From Candidatus Omnitrophota bacterium (GTDB taxonomy: Bacteria; Omnitrophota; Gorgyraeia; B26-G9), in contig JAGLQQ010000007.1 of NCBI GenBank assembly GCA_023136735.1, positions 1 to 15,288 on the forward strand: DNA of 15,288 nucleotides. The letters run 5' to 3'. Positions 1 to 8,262 of the stretch are shown here, piece by piece (the first letter of the stretch is position 1; every line of letters starts with the position of its first letter). The notes below the pieces were generated by a model. The model was not told the origin of the DNA. It searched no databases and worked only from the letters and a program-made list of their open reading frames with translations. The position numbers were made by a program, and so were the translations under genes.

Positions 1-132
1 CACTCTTAGGATATGAGAACTATTTTTGCGGATTTAAATGTTGATTTTAGCATGGACGCGTAAAATCACTATTTTCCTCACAGTTACGAAGGATGCGGGA
101 TCGAGTTTGAGTAAAAACAGTTTTCATAGCCG
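1..132 (-). repeat. MITE-like inverted-repeat element, copy 1 (inverted, touches window edge)
   Basis: This is the reverse-orientation relative of the elements at 3642-3766 and 11745-11893. Its terminal inverted repeats lie at about 9-31 (starting GGATATGAGAACTATTTTTG) and 109-131 (ending CAGTTTTCATAGCC). They pair with roughly five mismatches over 23 positions. Between them, 43-67 forms a hairpin with GATTTTA and TAAAATC arms. Reverse-complemented, bases 1-9 read CTAAGAGTG, matching CTAAAAGTG just outside the right repeat of copy 3, so the repeat unit probably continues beyond the window start. No reading frame lies inside. It is most likely a non-autonomous mobile or dispersed structural repeat; mobility is inferred. 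Confidence 0.7.
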
Positions 133-162
133 AATTGTCTTGACTATCGACGGTGAACTTGT

Positions 163-191
163 TTGACAATGTACTTTTTGTATGTTATTAT
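163..191 (+). promoter_or_regulatory. Promoter for tyrS-recG
   Basis: TTGACA at 163-168 and TATTAT at 186-191 are separated by exactly 17 nt, a near-consensus sigma-70-type promoter. Transcription would begin near 198, leaving only about 14 nt before the tyrS ATG, and that short leader already contains the AAGGTAAGG ribosome binding site (199-207). There is therefore no room for a T-box leader downstream of this promoter. Confidence 0.7.
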
Positions 192-211
192 ACCCAAAAA
201 GGTAAGGTAAA

Positions 212-1468
212 ATGAAGTTTAAGCCGGTTGAAGAACAATTAGAGATAATCAAACGCGGGGCTGTTGAGCTTATTTCCGAAAAGGAGCTTACTAAGAAACT
301 GCAGAAATCATATGAGACGGGTAAGCCTCTTGTTATAAAAGCGGGTTTTGATCCCAGTGCTCCGGATATTCATTTGGGACATACTGTTTTACTTCGAAAA
401 CTAAAGCAGTTTCAAGATCTTGGGCATGAAATAAAATTCCTTATAGGTGATTTTACGGGCATGATCGGAGATCCTACCGGCAAGTCTGAGGTAAGAAAAC
501 AGCTTACCCGCGAAGAAGTAGATAAAAATGCCAAGACCTATCAGATGCAAGTCAGTAAAGTATTGAAAAAAGATATCAATCCTGTGTTCAATAGTCATTG
601 GTTTGAAAAATTTACGCCTTATGAATTTCTGCGTCTGAGCGCGCATCTTACTGTTGCCCAGATGCTGGCCAGAGAGGATTTTAAACAGCGTTATTCTAAG
701 GGGCAGGATATCAGCATACTGGAATTTATGTATCCCTTACTACAGGGATATGATTCTGTTGAATTAAAGGCAGATGTGGAGCTTGGCGGCACAGACCAGA
801 AGTTTAACTTACTTGTAGGCAGACAGATGCAAAAGGACTGCAATGTTCCTCAACAGTGTGTGCTTATGATGCCTTTGCTTGAAGGTCTTGACGGCGTTCA
901 GAAAATGAGTAAAAGCCTTGATAATTATGTTGGTATTGATGAGCCTGCTGATGTGATGTACGCAAAGTTGCTGTCCATATCTGATGAGCTTATGTACCGC
1001 TATTATGAACTGCTTAGCGATGTGCCATTGACTGATATAAAAAAATATAAGAGTGATATCGCCTTAGGAGCTTTGCATCCAAAAAAATGCAAAGAGAATC
1101 TCGCGCTTCTTATAACAAAAGACTATTACAGCACGGATATTGCCCGGAAAGCTGCTGAGATTTTTAACAGCCGCCATAGTAACGGTGCTGATTTGAATGC
1201 TGCTGAGAATTTTGAAGATAAAAAAATTCCTAAAAATGAGTGGAAAGATGGAAAACTCTGGATCTGTAAAATAATTACGCTTGCGGGAGCGGCGGCAAGT
1301 ACTTCTGAGGCGCGGCGTTTGATAAAGCAAAATGCGGTAAAATTAGCAGGAAAAACAGTTACGGATATGAATTTGGAATTACCTTGTCCGACGGCAGAGG
1401 GTTCTGCCGATGCATATCTTATAAAAATAGGTAAAAAGCAATTTATACGTATAATTGCGGATGACTAA
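212..1468 (+). CDS. tyrS: Tyrosyl-tRNA synthetase, KMSKS (TyrZ-like) type
   Basis: This enzyme charges tRNA-Tyr with tyrosine in the cytoplasm. It is a class I synthetase: the HIGH-type signature appears as PDIHLGHT at residues 51-58, and the second ATP-binding signature is KMSKS at 231-235. Between them, LGGTDQKFN (191-199) is the conserved segment lining the active site. The C-terminal part (about 350-412, WICKIITLAGAAASTSEARR...) is the S4-like RNA-binding domain. At 418 residues it has normal length. Having KMSKS rather than the KFGKT seen in E. coli TyrS places it with the TyrZ-like branch. The ATG at 212 follows AAGGTAAGG with good spacing. Its last 8 nt overlap the preferred recG start, so the two are probably co-transcribed. 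Confidence 0.95.
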   Translation: MKFKPVEEQLEIIKRGAVELISEKELTKKLQKSYETGKPLVIKAGFDPSAPDIHLGHTVLLRKLKQFQDLGHEIKFLIGDFTGMIGDPTGKSEVRKQLTREEVDKNAKTYQMQVSKVLKKDINPVFNSHWFEKFTPYEFLRLSAHLTVAQMLAREDFKQRYSKGQDISILEFMYPLLQGYDSVELKADVELGGTDQKFNLLVGRQMQKDCNVPQQCVLMMPLLEGLDGVQKMSKSLDNYVGIDEPADVMYAKLLSISDELMYRYYELLSDVPLTDIKKYKSDIALGALHPKKCKENLALLITKDYYSTDIARKAAEIFNSRHSNGADLNAAENFEDKKIPKNEWKDGKLWICKIITLAGAAASTSEARRLIKQNAVKLAGKTVTDMNLELPCPTAEGSADAYLIKIGKKQFIRIIADD

Positions 1469-3542
1469 AACTACAAATATCCTTATTCAATCTGCACAAT
1501 TTTTAAAAGGTGTAGGTCCTAAAAATATCAAATCCCTTAATAAACTCAGTATTTTCAATATACGTGATCTGCTTTTTTATTTTCCGCGTAGATATGAAGA
1601 CAGAAGTAATCTGAAAAAAATTAATAAGATCAGTGTTGGTAGTGTGGAAACCGTACGCGGACGTGTGCTGACTATGGGCCTGCGGCGTTTGCGAGGCAGG
1701 AAAACTATTTTTCAGATTGCCGTGGGTGATGATAGCGGTGTGCTTTATGGGACATGGTTTAATCAGCCGTATATGAAAAATGTTTTTAAGATGAATGATG
1801 ATGTTATCCTACATGGCAAGGTAGATCGTTATTCAAAACTGCAGATTAATTCACCTGAATATGAAATCCTTAAAAGCGATGATGAAGACACCATTCATAC
1901 AGGGAGGATTGTGCCGGTTTATTCGCTCGTGGCTGATGTCTATCAGCGTTATTTACGTTCTTTGATCAAACGCACTCTGGATACTTATATGGATGAGGTT
2001 ATGGAATTTATGCCGTGTGAAATTTTAAAGAATGGTGATTTAATCGGTATAAAACAGGCACTTCTTAATATTCATTTCCCTGAGGATTTTAAAAAATTAG
2101 AGATTGCCAGAGAAAGAATGATATTCGATGAGTTTTTCCTGCTGCAGTTTGCAATTGCCATAAAAAAGCATGATATGAAGGAAAATATTAAGGGAATAAA
2201 ATTCAAGATGAGAGGGGCGCAAATCGATAAATTTGAAAAAAAACTTCCTTTTGAGCTAACCAGCGATCAAAAGAATGTAATAAAAGATATTCAAGGAGAT
2301 ATGCGCTGTGTAAAGCCGATGAACAGGCTTTTGCAAGGTGATGTCGGCAGCGGTAAGACCATTGTAAGCGTGTGGGCGCTTGTTGGTTGTGCGGCTGAGA
2401 AATATCAAGCTGCACTAATGGCACCAACTGAAATACTTGCCAGACAGCATTATTATAATATAACTGAAATGCTTAATCCATTAGGTATAAATGTGGTGCT
2501 TCTTGTCAGCGGCATGAAAAAGAAAGAAAAAGAAGAAGTAATCAGTAAAATAGCTGAAAATAAAGCGGATATAGTAATCGGTACGCATGCTCTTATCCAG
2601 GATTCGGTGGTTTGGAAAAAATTAGGATTAATAATTATTGATGAACAGCATAAATTCGGAGTAATTCAAAGAGTAAAACTGCAGAAAAAAGGTAAGGCTC
2701 CTGATGTTCTGGTAATGAGCGCAACTCCGATTCCACGGACATTGGCTATTACAGTGTATGGAGATATGGATATTTCGACTATACGTCAACTTCCTCCCGG
2801 AAGAACTCCTATAGAGACTTACTGGATCAGTGAGAAAAAAAGAAAAGATTTTTATGCTTTCTTAAAAAAGAAGATAAAAGAGAAAAACCAGGTTTATGTT
2901 GTTTACCCGATAGTTGAAACATCTAAAGTGCTTGATTTGAAGGCAGCTGCAAAGATGTATGAGCATTTTAAACAGGATGTTTTTCCTGATAATAATGTAG
3001 GGCTGATACATGGCCGGATGAAAGATGAAGAAAAAAAAGATGTAATGCAGCGGTTTTTGGCAGGGAAAGTGGATATTCTGGTGGCGACAACGGTTATTGA
3101 AGTTGGCATTGATGTGCCGAATGCCTCAATTATTCTCATTGAGCATGCTGAACGTTTTGGTCTTAGCCAGCTGCATCAGCTTAGGGGGAGGGTAGGCAGA
3201 GGAACAAAGAAGTCTTACTGTGTGTTGCTTTCAGAAGCAAAAAGTGAAGATGCTGCTAAAAGGCTCTCAGCTATGATAAATACTAATGACGGGTTTAAAA
3301 TAGCTGAGGTAGATCTGCTAATACGGGGTCCAGGTGAATTCTTTGGTACAAGACAGCATGGGATGCCTGAACTGAAAATTGCTAATATCCTGGATGATCG
3401 CAAGCTGCTGCTTGCTGCCCGAAAAGAAGCATTTTCATTGATTGAGCAGATACCAAATATAAAGGAAGAAAAGGATAATCTAATTATCAGTGAAATGCTC
3501 GCCAGATTCCCCCAGAATCAAGATCTTTTTTCTGTTCGATAG
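1461..3542 (+). CDS. recG: ATP-dependent DNA helicase RecG
   Basis: RecG remodels stalled replication forks and drives branch migration of Holliday junctions and D-loops. From the ATG at 1461 the protein has 693 residues, typical of the family. The N-terminal wedge/OB region (FLKGVGPK near residue 15, then FYFPRRYEDR) recognises branched DNA. The superfamily 2 motor follows: Walker A GDVGSGKT at about 293-300, DEQH at 394-397, SATPIPRTL at 420-428, then TTVIEVGIDVPNAS and the QLRGRVGRG arginine motif. The family C-terminal segment GEFFGTRQHG is intact. A TTG at 1455 would add two residues. No clear ribosome binding site is seen for either start, so translation is probably coupled to tyrS through the 8-nt overlap. 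Confidence 0.95.
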   Translation: MTKTTNILIQSAQFLKGVGPKNIKSLNKLSIFNIRDLLFYFPRRYEDRSNLKKINKISVGSVETVRGRVLTMGLRRLRGRKTIFQIAVGDDSGVLYGTWFNQPYMKNVFKMNDDVILHGKVDRYSKLQINSPEYEILKSDDEDTIHTGRIVPVYSLVADVYQRYLRSLIKRTLDTYMDEVMEFMPCEILKNGDLIGIKQALLNIHFPEDFKKLEIARERMIFDEFFLLQFAIAIKKHDMKENIKGIKFKMRGAQIDKFEKKLPFELTSDQKNVIKDIQGDMRCVKPMNRLLQGDVGSGKTIVSVWALVGCAAEKYQAALMAPTEILARQHYYNITEMLNPLGINVVLLVSGMKKKEKEEVISKIAENKADIVIGTHALIQDSVVWKKLGLIIIDEQHKFGVIQRVKLQKKGKAPDVLVMSATPIPRTLAITVYGDMDISTIRQLPPGRTPIETYWISEKKRKDFYAFLKKKIKEKNQVYVVYPIVETSKVLDLKAAAKMYEHFKQDVFPDNNVGLIHGRMKDEEKKDVMQRFLAGKVDILVATTVIEVGIDVPNASIILIEHAERFGLSQLHQLRGRVGRGTKKSYCVLLSEAKSEDAAKRLSAMINTNDGFKIAEVDLLIRGPGEFFGTRQHGMPELKIANILDDRKLLLAARKEAFSLIEQIPNIKEEKDNLIISEMLARFPQNQDLFSVR

Positions 3543-3641
3543 TTTATTCAAGCATCTAAAACTTGTACCTGGCTGCTAACCCCTAATATTTTTATAAAAT
3601 AATCAAGATATGCTATCAAGGTGAAAGGCAACAAGATGTGC
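3543..3641. other. First part of the recG to symporter gap, no feature seen
   Basis: These 99 bases follow the recG stop. I see no coding potential, no convincing hairpin followed by T residues, and no match to the repeats that fill the rest of the gap. If recG has a terminator here, it is not of the obvious intrinsic kind. Confidence 0.5.
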
Positions 3642-3766
3642 GGCTATGAAAACTGTTTTTACTCATTATTGTTTTACATCCCTGAAAAACTCTGAGGGAG
3701 TCATCGGCTTTTAAACATCCATGTTAAAACCGATGTTTAAATCCGTAAAAACAGTTATTCATATCC
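3642..3766 (+). repeat. MITE-like inverted-repeat element, copy 2
   Basis: Terminal inverted repeats lie at 3642-3664 (GGCTATGAAAACTGTTTTTA...) and 3743-3766 (...AACAGTTATTCATATCC). A central hairpin at 3702-3735 has CATCGG/CCGATG and TTTTAA/TTAAAA arms with single-base bulges and a two-base loop. A smaller TCCCT/AGGGA stem lies at about 3680-3699. The right half is nearly the same as in copy 3, including GATGTTTAAATCCGTAAAAA versus AATGTTTAAATCCGTAAAAA. Similarity continues past the right repeat to about 3800, with ACATTTCTTG and ATAATACA shared, so the repeated unit is longer than the inverted repeats define. No reading frame lies inside. Confidence 0.75.
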
Positions 3767-3804
3767 TAAAAAGGTAGACATTTCTTGAGAATAATACATA
3801 CTTT

Positions 3805-3868
3805 TTTGCTATTAGCTATAAGCCATTAGCTATCGACTAGCTAACCCCCCTAATAGCTGTTTTTACTG
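3805..3868 (-). repeat. Heptanucleotide array B with element-like GTAAAAACAG end
   Basis: Five consecutive 7-nt units occupy 3805-3839, for example TTAGCTA twice, with TAAGCCA between them and TCGACTA after. An irregular C-rich stretch follows, then CTGTTTTTACTGA at 3857-3869. Read on the other strand, the order is GTAAAAACAG, a G-rich stretch, then TAGCNNN heptads. This is the same order as the array behind queA (13004-13072), in opposite orientation. The array lies between element copy 2 and the symporter promoter. Confidence 0.6.
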
Positions 3869-3883
3869 ATTTTAAATCTTGAA

Positions 3884-3912
3884 TTGACCTTTTTGTGTTT
3901 TTTTGCTATATT
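3884..3912 (+). promoter_or_regulatory. Promoter for the sodium symporter gene
   Basis: TTGACC at 3884-3889 and TATATT at 3907-3912 are separated by 17 nt, with a T-rich spacer. Transcription would start near 3919 and give a leader of about 55 nt. The promoter lies downstream of all the repeats in this gap, so the symporter has its own transcription start. Confidence 0.65.
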
Positions 3913-3973
3913 TATCTCTATATCCCTATGGTCTAAAATGTCTAAAAATACAACCTTACGGAGATAAATTTAC

Positions 3974-5503
3974 ATGAGTAAAGATGTTTTTACCCACCAT
4001 CGGCCTCAGTGGAAAACCCATATAGGGTTTTTGCTTGCAGCTATAGGTTCTGCCGTTGGGCTGGGTAATATATGGCGTTTCCCATATCTTTGTTATAAAA
4101 ACGGTGGTGGTGCGTTTCTGCTGCCATATTTTATAGCTTTATTTATTGTCGGGATACCTTTAATGATCCTGGAGATAGCCTTGGGTCATAAAATGCGCGG
4201 TTCTGCTCCTGCCTCAGTTGCCAGTATTGATAAAAAGTGGGAATGGGTTGGCTGGTGGCAAGTAATATTGGGTATGATCGGCATCCTGCTTTATTATGCT
4301 GTTGTTATTTCCTGGTGTGTAAATTATTTTTTCTTTGCTTTTTCAGGCGCTTGGACAAGTGATCCAAACGCCTTTTTCTTTCAAAAATTTCTTATGACCA
4401 GTGCAAGCCCTTTTGATATCGGGGATATCAGAACACCTATACTTTTCGGTCTCATGCTGGTTTGGTTCTTTCAGTGGCTTATTGTTTTTTTCGGCGTGCA
4501 AAAGGGCCTTGAGCGTGCTAATAAAATATTTATGCCTCTTTTAATTGTACTGACGGCGACGATTGTTGTTTGGAGTATGAGATTGCCAGGTGCCGGAGAG
4601 GGAATCGCATTGTACTTTAAGCCGCAGTTTTCAAAGCTTAAGGATATCAGGGTGTGGATGGATGCCTTCAGTCAGATATTCTTTTCCCTCAGCCTTGGTT
4701 TTGGAGTGATACTGGCATATGCTTCGTATCTGCCTAAAAAAAGCCAGATTGTCAAAGACTCTTTTATTATATGCATGGTTAACTGTTTGTTTTCTGTTTT
4801 TGCCGGGTTAGGAGTGTTTTCAGTACTCGGTTATATGGCTCAGTCAACAAATCAGCCGATTAGTGAGGTTGTAACTGAATCTATAGGGTTGGCTTTTGTC
4901 GTATATCCCAAGGCGATAAGTTTACTTCCGGCATTCTCGCGAGAATTTGGTTTGATTTTTTTTGGAATTCTGGTAATTGCTGGTCTTTCATCTGGAATCT
5001 CGATTTTGGAAGGTATAACCTCCGCAATAATCGATAAATTCCATTATCCTCGAAAAGTTGTAGTCTCGGTTCTGTCAGTGATTGGGTTTCTGGGCGGGAT
5101 GATATTCACCACCAGAGCCGGATTGCTTTGGCTTGATATCGTGGATCATTTTGTTACGCATTACGGTATAGTTATTGCCGCAATACTTGAATGTTTTCTT
5201 GTTGGATGGGTATTTAAAGCAAAAAATCTACGAGAGCACAGTAATCATTATAGCACTTGGGAGCTTAAGAAATGGTGGTGGGATGTTTCTGTGAAAGTGA
5301 TTGCACCTCTCATATTGCTGGGATTACTGATGAGCACGATATTTGAGGAGATTGCCACTCCTTATGGTAATTACTCACGATTAGCTGTTATTGTAATTGG
5401 CCGAGATTGGATTTTTATGACTGTTTTTGTCGCTCTCTTTGCCGCATCAAGCTCATGGAAGGTGGATCCGAAACACAGAATGCTTGAATTGGGAAAAAAA
5501 TAG
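3974..5503 (+). CDS. Sodium:neurotransmitter symporter family (LeuT-type) transporter
   Basis: This is an inner-membrane protein predicted to co-transport sodium with an amino acid or similar small amine. Its 509 residues, with about 12 hydrophobic segments, match LeuT in size. The family signature GSAVGLGNIWRFPY spans residues 25-38 in TM1. Aligning by motif to LeuT, the Na2 ligands appear as Gly25, Val28, Ala336, Ser339 and Ser340. Na1 positions are Ala27, Asn32, Ser238 (Thr in LeuT) and Asn270. The unwound TM6 segment FSLSLGFG (237-244) is intact, so this should be a working transporter. The substrate cannot be read from the sequence. The GGAG just upstream (3960-3963) is about 10 nt from the ATG. 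It sits alone between gaps and is probably transcribed from its own promoter. Confidence 0.92.
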   Translation: MSKDVFTHHRPQWKTHIGFLLAAIGSAVGLGNIWRFPYLCYKNGGGAFLLPYFIALFIVGIPLMILEIALGHKMRGSAPASVASIDKKWEWVGWWQVILGMIGILLYYAVVISWCVNYFFFAFSGAWTSDPNAFFFQKFLMTSASPFDIGDIRTPILFGLMLVWFFQWLIVFFGVQKGLERANKIFMPLLIVLTATIVVWSMRLPGAGEGIALYFKPQFSKLKDIRVWMDAFSQIFFSLSLGFGVILAYASYLPKKSQIVKDSFIICMVNCLFSVFAGLGVFSVLGYMAQSTNQPISEVVTESIGLAFVVYPKAISLLPAFSREFGLIFFGILVIAGLSSGISILEGITSAIIDKFHYPRKVVVSVLSVIGFLGGMIFTTRAGLLWLDIVDHFVTHYGIVIAAILECFLVGWVFKAKNLREHSNHYSTWELKKWWWDVSVKVIAPLILLGLLMSTIFEEIATPYGNYSRLAVIVIGRDWIFMTVFVALFAASSSWKVDPKHRMLELGKK

Positions 5504-5550
5504 ATTAAGATTGTTTTTAACTGAATTGCCGCATAACTTATACACTCAGA

Positions 5551-5556
5551 AGGAGG
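5551..5556 (+). promoter_or_regulatory. Strong ribosome binding site deciding the fusA2 start
   Basis: AGGAGG at 5551-5556 touches the in-frame TTG at 5557, which rules that codon out. It lies 9 nt before ATG 5566, which is therefore chosen as the start. Confidence 0.85.
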
Positions 5557-5565
5557 TTGTCAGGA

Positions 5566-7623
5566 ATGGAAAAATATTCTGAAAGTACTGTTCGCAATGT
5601 TGCATTGGTCTCTCACAGTGGGGCAGGTAAAACATCTTTAGCAGATTCAATGCTTTTTAACTGCCAGCAAGTGAGCAGACAAGGGCGTGTTGATGAAGGA
5701 AATTCCATCAGCGATTTTGACCCAATTGAAATAAATCACAAAATTTCTATTAATGCTTCTATTTTGCATTGTATCTCAGGCAAAACGAAAATTAATATAA
5801 TCGATACTCCCGGCTATGCTGATTTTATCATGGAGCTTCGCAATTCCGTTCCAGCAGCCGATGTGGCTATAGTTGTTATCGGAGCACCTGATGGAATCGA
5901 AGTAGGGACGCAAAGAGTTTGGGGAATTCTAGATGAGGCAAAACTGCCTAGGGCTATATTTGTAAGTAAGCTGGATAAAGAAAACGCGGATTTCTACAGT
6001 ACAGTTGATGCTATTAGAAAAGAATTTGGGGATCAATGCACTCCCTTGTTTTTGCCCATAGGAAAAGAAGCGAACTTTAAAGGTGTGGCTAATTTGCTGA
6101 CTAAAACTGGATGGGACGGGCTAACTGATGATGAAAAGGTGAAAGCGGAAAAATTTCGAGAGACATTTATCGAGATAGTAGCCGTAGCTGATGATGCGAT
6201 AGTAGAAAAGTACCTTAATGCAGAAGAATTAACGCAAGAAGAAATTTGCCGGGTTTTTAAGCTGGCCTTTAGAGATACTGCTGTAATTCCAATTTTTTGC
6301 GGAAATTCTATTGATGGTATTGGGGTAAAGGAATTGATCGAGAAAATTGTTAATTACTTTCCGGCACCGTCTGCTGTAGAAAAAATTGAAGGGGTTGATT
6401 CCCAAACCAAAGAGAAGAAGGAAGTGGTAACTAAGAGTGATCAGCCTTTTACCGGATATGTGTTCAAGACGATATCTGATCCTTATGTGGGGCAGCTAAG
6501 TGTGTTCAGAGTAGTTTCCGGCAGTCTAAGTTCGAATACGGAGTTTTTTAATGTTACAACCGGTACTTCAGAGCGTTATGGCCAGCTTTATGTTCTGCAG
6601 GGTAAAGAGCAAATTCCGGTTGATATTGTAGCCGCAGGAGATATAGGAGCTGTTGCGAAGTTAAAGAACACGCATACTGGTGACTCGATGGGTGGTGCCA
6701 AAAATAAGGTCTTATTTAATTTAAGCCGTCAAATGGAGCCGTCAATTTCTTATTCACTTAAACCCAAAACAAGGCAGGATGAGGAAAAAATTTCTCAGGC
6801 TTTGTCAAAAATGACTACTGAAGATCAAGGGATCAGGGTAACACGTGATCCACAGACAAAAGAGTTAATTCTATCCGGTATGGGCGATATGCATCTTGAG
6901 ATAGCAATCGAACGATTGAAAAGCCGTTACCATGTTGAAGTTGCTGTAGGAACGCCTAAAGTTGCTTATAAAGAGACTATAAAGAAAACGGTCAAAGCTC
7001 ATCATAAATACAAAAAGCAATCAGGAGGACGTGGTCAGTACGGTGATGTTTGGATTGAGATATCTCCTCTTCCAAGAGGAGAGAATTTTGAATTTGTGGA
7101 TAAGATCGTAGGCGGTTCTGTTCCCAAGCAATATATTCCGTCTGTGGAAAAGGGAGTGCGTAAAAAAATGGTAGAAGGCATTATTGCCGGATATCCGCTT
7201 GTAGATATTAAGGTAACCCTTTATGACGGTTCTTATCATAACGTCGATTCATCAGATATGGCTTTTCAAATAGCTGCCGGCATGGCTTTAAAAGAGGGAA
7301 TCCTTGAGGCAAACCCAGTTCTTATTGAACCAGTTATGCATGTGGAAGTAGTAATCGGCCCAGAATATATGGGGGCGATAAACGGAGACTTGAGCTCACG
7401 CCGCGGCCGTGTGCAGGGTATGGAGCAGGTAGGAAAATATGAAATGATAAAAGCTCAGGTACCGCTTTCAGAAATGTTGAGATATGCAACTGATTTGCGT
7501 TCCATGACACAGGGGCGGGGATCTTACTCAATGAGCTTTTCCCATTATGAAGAAGTGCCGAGCAAACAGACTGAGAAGATCATAAGTCAGTCAAAGATGG
7601 TAGAGAAGGAAGAGGTACATTAA
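5566..7623 (+). CDS. Elongation factor G-like GTPase (EF-G2/FusA2 type)
   Basis: This is a translational GTPase paralogue of EF-G, 685 residues long. The G domain has the P-loop SHSGAGKT (16-23), DTPGYADF (80-87) and SKLD (134-137). Domain II begins around QPFTGYVFKT, domain III contains RQDEEKISQALSKM and GMGDMHLE, and domain IV contains GGRGQYGDVWIE. Domain V covers EPVMHVEVVIGPEYMGAINGDLSSRRGRV. Tyr84 replaces the His of the usual DTPGH, the catalytic histidine of EF-G and EF-Tu. The switch I region (SDFDPIEINHKISI) also lacks the ERERGITI motif. Both traits are known from the EF-G2 group, such as the Thermus EF-G-2, so this is unlikely to be the main translocase. Its exact job is unknown. 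The pilin gene begins 33 nt after its stop. Confidence 0.9.
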   Translation: MEKYSESTVRNVALVSHSGAGKTSLADSMLFNCQQVSRQGRVDEGNSISDFDPIEINHKISINASILHCISGKTKINIIDTPGYADFIMELRNSVPAADVAIVVIGAPDGIEVGTQRVWGILDEAKLPRAIFVSKLDKENADFYSTVDAIRKEFGDQCTPLFLPIGKEANFKGVANLLTKTGWDGLTDDEKVKAEKFRETFIEIVAVADDAIVEKYLNAEELTQEEICRVFKLAFRDTAVIPIFCGNSIDGIGVKELIEKIVNYFPAPSAVEKIEGVDSQTKEKKEVVTKSDQPFTGYVFKTISDPYVGQLSVFRVVSGSLSSNTEFFNVTTGTSERYGQLYVLQGKEQIPVDIVAAGDIGAVAKLKNTHTGDSMGGAKNKVLFNLSRQMEPSISYSLKPKTRQDEEKISQALSKMTTEDQGIRVTRDPQTKELILSGMGDMHLEIAIERLKSRYHVEVAVGTPKVAYKETIKKTVKAHHKYKKQSGGRGQYGDVWIEISPLPRGENFEFVDKIVGGSVPKQYIPSVEKGVRKKMVEGIIAGYPLVDIKVTLYDGSYHNVDSSDMAFQIAAGMALKEGILEANPVLIEPVMHVEVVIGPEYMGAINGDLSSRRGRVQGMEQVGKYEMIKAQVPLSEMLRYATDLRSMTQGRGSYSMSFSHYEEVPSKQTEKIISQSKMVEKEEVH

Positions 7624-7656
7624 GGTATTTTTAACCTGAGATGATAGAAGGTACTG

Positions 7657-8049
7657 ATGCATAATAGAAACGGGTTTACCTTAATTGAAATATTAATTGC
7701 CTTGACGATTTTAGGAATTGGGTTGGTGTCTGTGTTGGGTTATTTGCCGATTGCCCTTGAGGCTTCAAAAAAAGCAGCTGATTTGACAATATCGACTTTG
7801 ATTGCTAAAAAGTATGTTGAAGAAATAAAGTCGGCAAGTTTTGCTGATATTACCGCTGCTGATGCCTATGATACAGCTGGAGCATATCTGATTGATAGTG
7901 ATTTTGGGAATTTTTCTTATATGATAGCGATAAGTAATCCCGGCATAGCAAATACTAAGGACGTGACTATAAATGTTCGTTGGAGTTTTAAGGGTAAAGA
8001 TAATTCAGAAACCTTTGAGACAATGATTGTAAAATACAATCCAAGCTGA
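7657..8049 (+). CDS. Prepilin-like protein (PilV/GspI-type minor pseudopilin)
   Basis: This 130-residue protein has a type III (prepilin) signal. A short basic leader MHNRNG is followed by FTLIEILIALTILGIGLVSV, with cleavage expected between Gly6 and Phe7, and Glu at mature position 5. The hydrophobic helix would anchor it in the inner membrane before assembly. The C-terminal part (about 70-130) has alternating beta-like segments, including VTINVRWSFKGK, as in small minor pilins or GspI/PilV. That strand resembles the 'V.V.W' end of PilV-like proteins. No pilus or secretion genes sit next to it, so which machine it serves cannot be told. GAAGGT just upstream is a closely spaced, mediocre ribosome binding site. 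It may be read through from the EF-G2 gene. Confidence 0.85.
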   Translation: MHNRNGFTLIEILIALTILGIGLVSVLGYLPIALEASKKAADLTISTLIAKKYVEEIKSASFADITAADAYDTAGAYLIDSDFGNFSYMIAISNPGIANTKDVTINVRWSFKGKDNSETFETMIVKYNPS

Positions 8050-8088
8050 TTATATAGTATCGTGTTTAAAAACGAAGGACGCGAAATT

Positions 8089-8123
8089 AGTTATGAGTGA
8101 CGAATGATAAATTATGAGTTACG
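8089..8123 (+). repeat. Heptanucleotide array C
   Basis: Five consecutive 7-nt units fit the pattern ARTKAYG, with deviations. AGTTATG, AGTGACG and AGTTACG are clear members, and TTATGAGTGACGA recurs as TTATGAGTTACGA 21 nt later, exactly three units. It lies in the gap between the prepilin gene and yebC and has no coding role that I can see. Confidence 0.6.
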
Positions 8124-8197
8124 AGTTTCCTTAATGAGAAGGACCCAAAAGCAAAAAAAGATGATAGCTTTTTGACTGGAATTAATTAGCTGTTAAA

Positions 8198-8232
8198 ACG
8201 CGATACTCAATACGCGATACGCAATACGAATA
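8198..8232 (+). repeat. Heptanucleotide array D
   Basis: Five 7-nt units have the consensus ACGCRAT: ACGCGAT occurs at 8198 and 8212, ACTCAAT at 8205 and ACGCAAT at 8219. It can also be read as a 14-nt unit repeated twice with one mismatch. It ends about 15 nt before the yebC ribosome binding site. Confidence 0.65.
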
Positions 8233-8247
8233 TAAATGTTTAAAAAT

Positions 8248-8252
8248 AGGAG
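8248..8252 (+). promoter_or_regulatory. Ribosome binding site deciding the yebC start
   Basis: AGGAG at 8248-8252 is 10 nt before ATG 8263. It lies inside the longer open frame that begins at 8236, which shows that the upstream ATG is not the real start. Confidence 0.8.
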
Positions 8253-8262
8253 TGATTATTTT

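Noticed and set aside
1..211. T-box leader in front of tyrS
   Set aside because: The region is occupied by an element copy, and the promoter at 163-191 leaves a leader of only about 14 nt. No T-box core sequence was seen.
1064..1330. Open frames on the minus strand within tyrS, recG, yebC, ruvB and queA
   Set aside because: They lie wholly opposite well-supported genes, show no family motifs, and have no ribosome binding sites that I could see. They are shadows of the coding strand.
5511..5539. Promoter TTGTTT-17-TAACTT before fusA2
   Set aside because: Both hexamers match consensus at only about half the positions, too weak to claim.
8089..8232. CRISPR array
   Set aside because: The units are only 7 nt, degenerate and contiguous without spacers, and there are no cas genes nearby.
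8236..8262. Upstream ATG giving YebC nine more residues
   Set aside because: The ribosome binding site AGGAG lies inside this extension, and the family begins at MSGHSKW.
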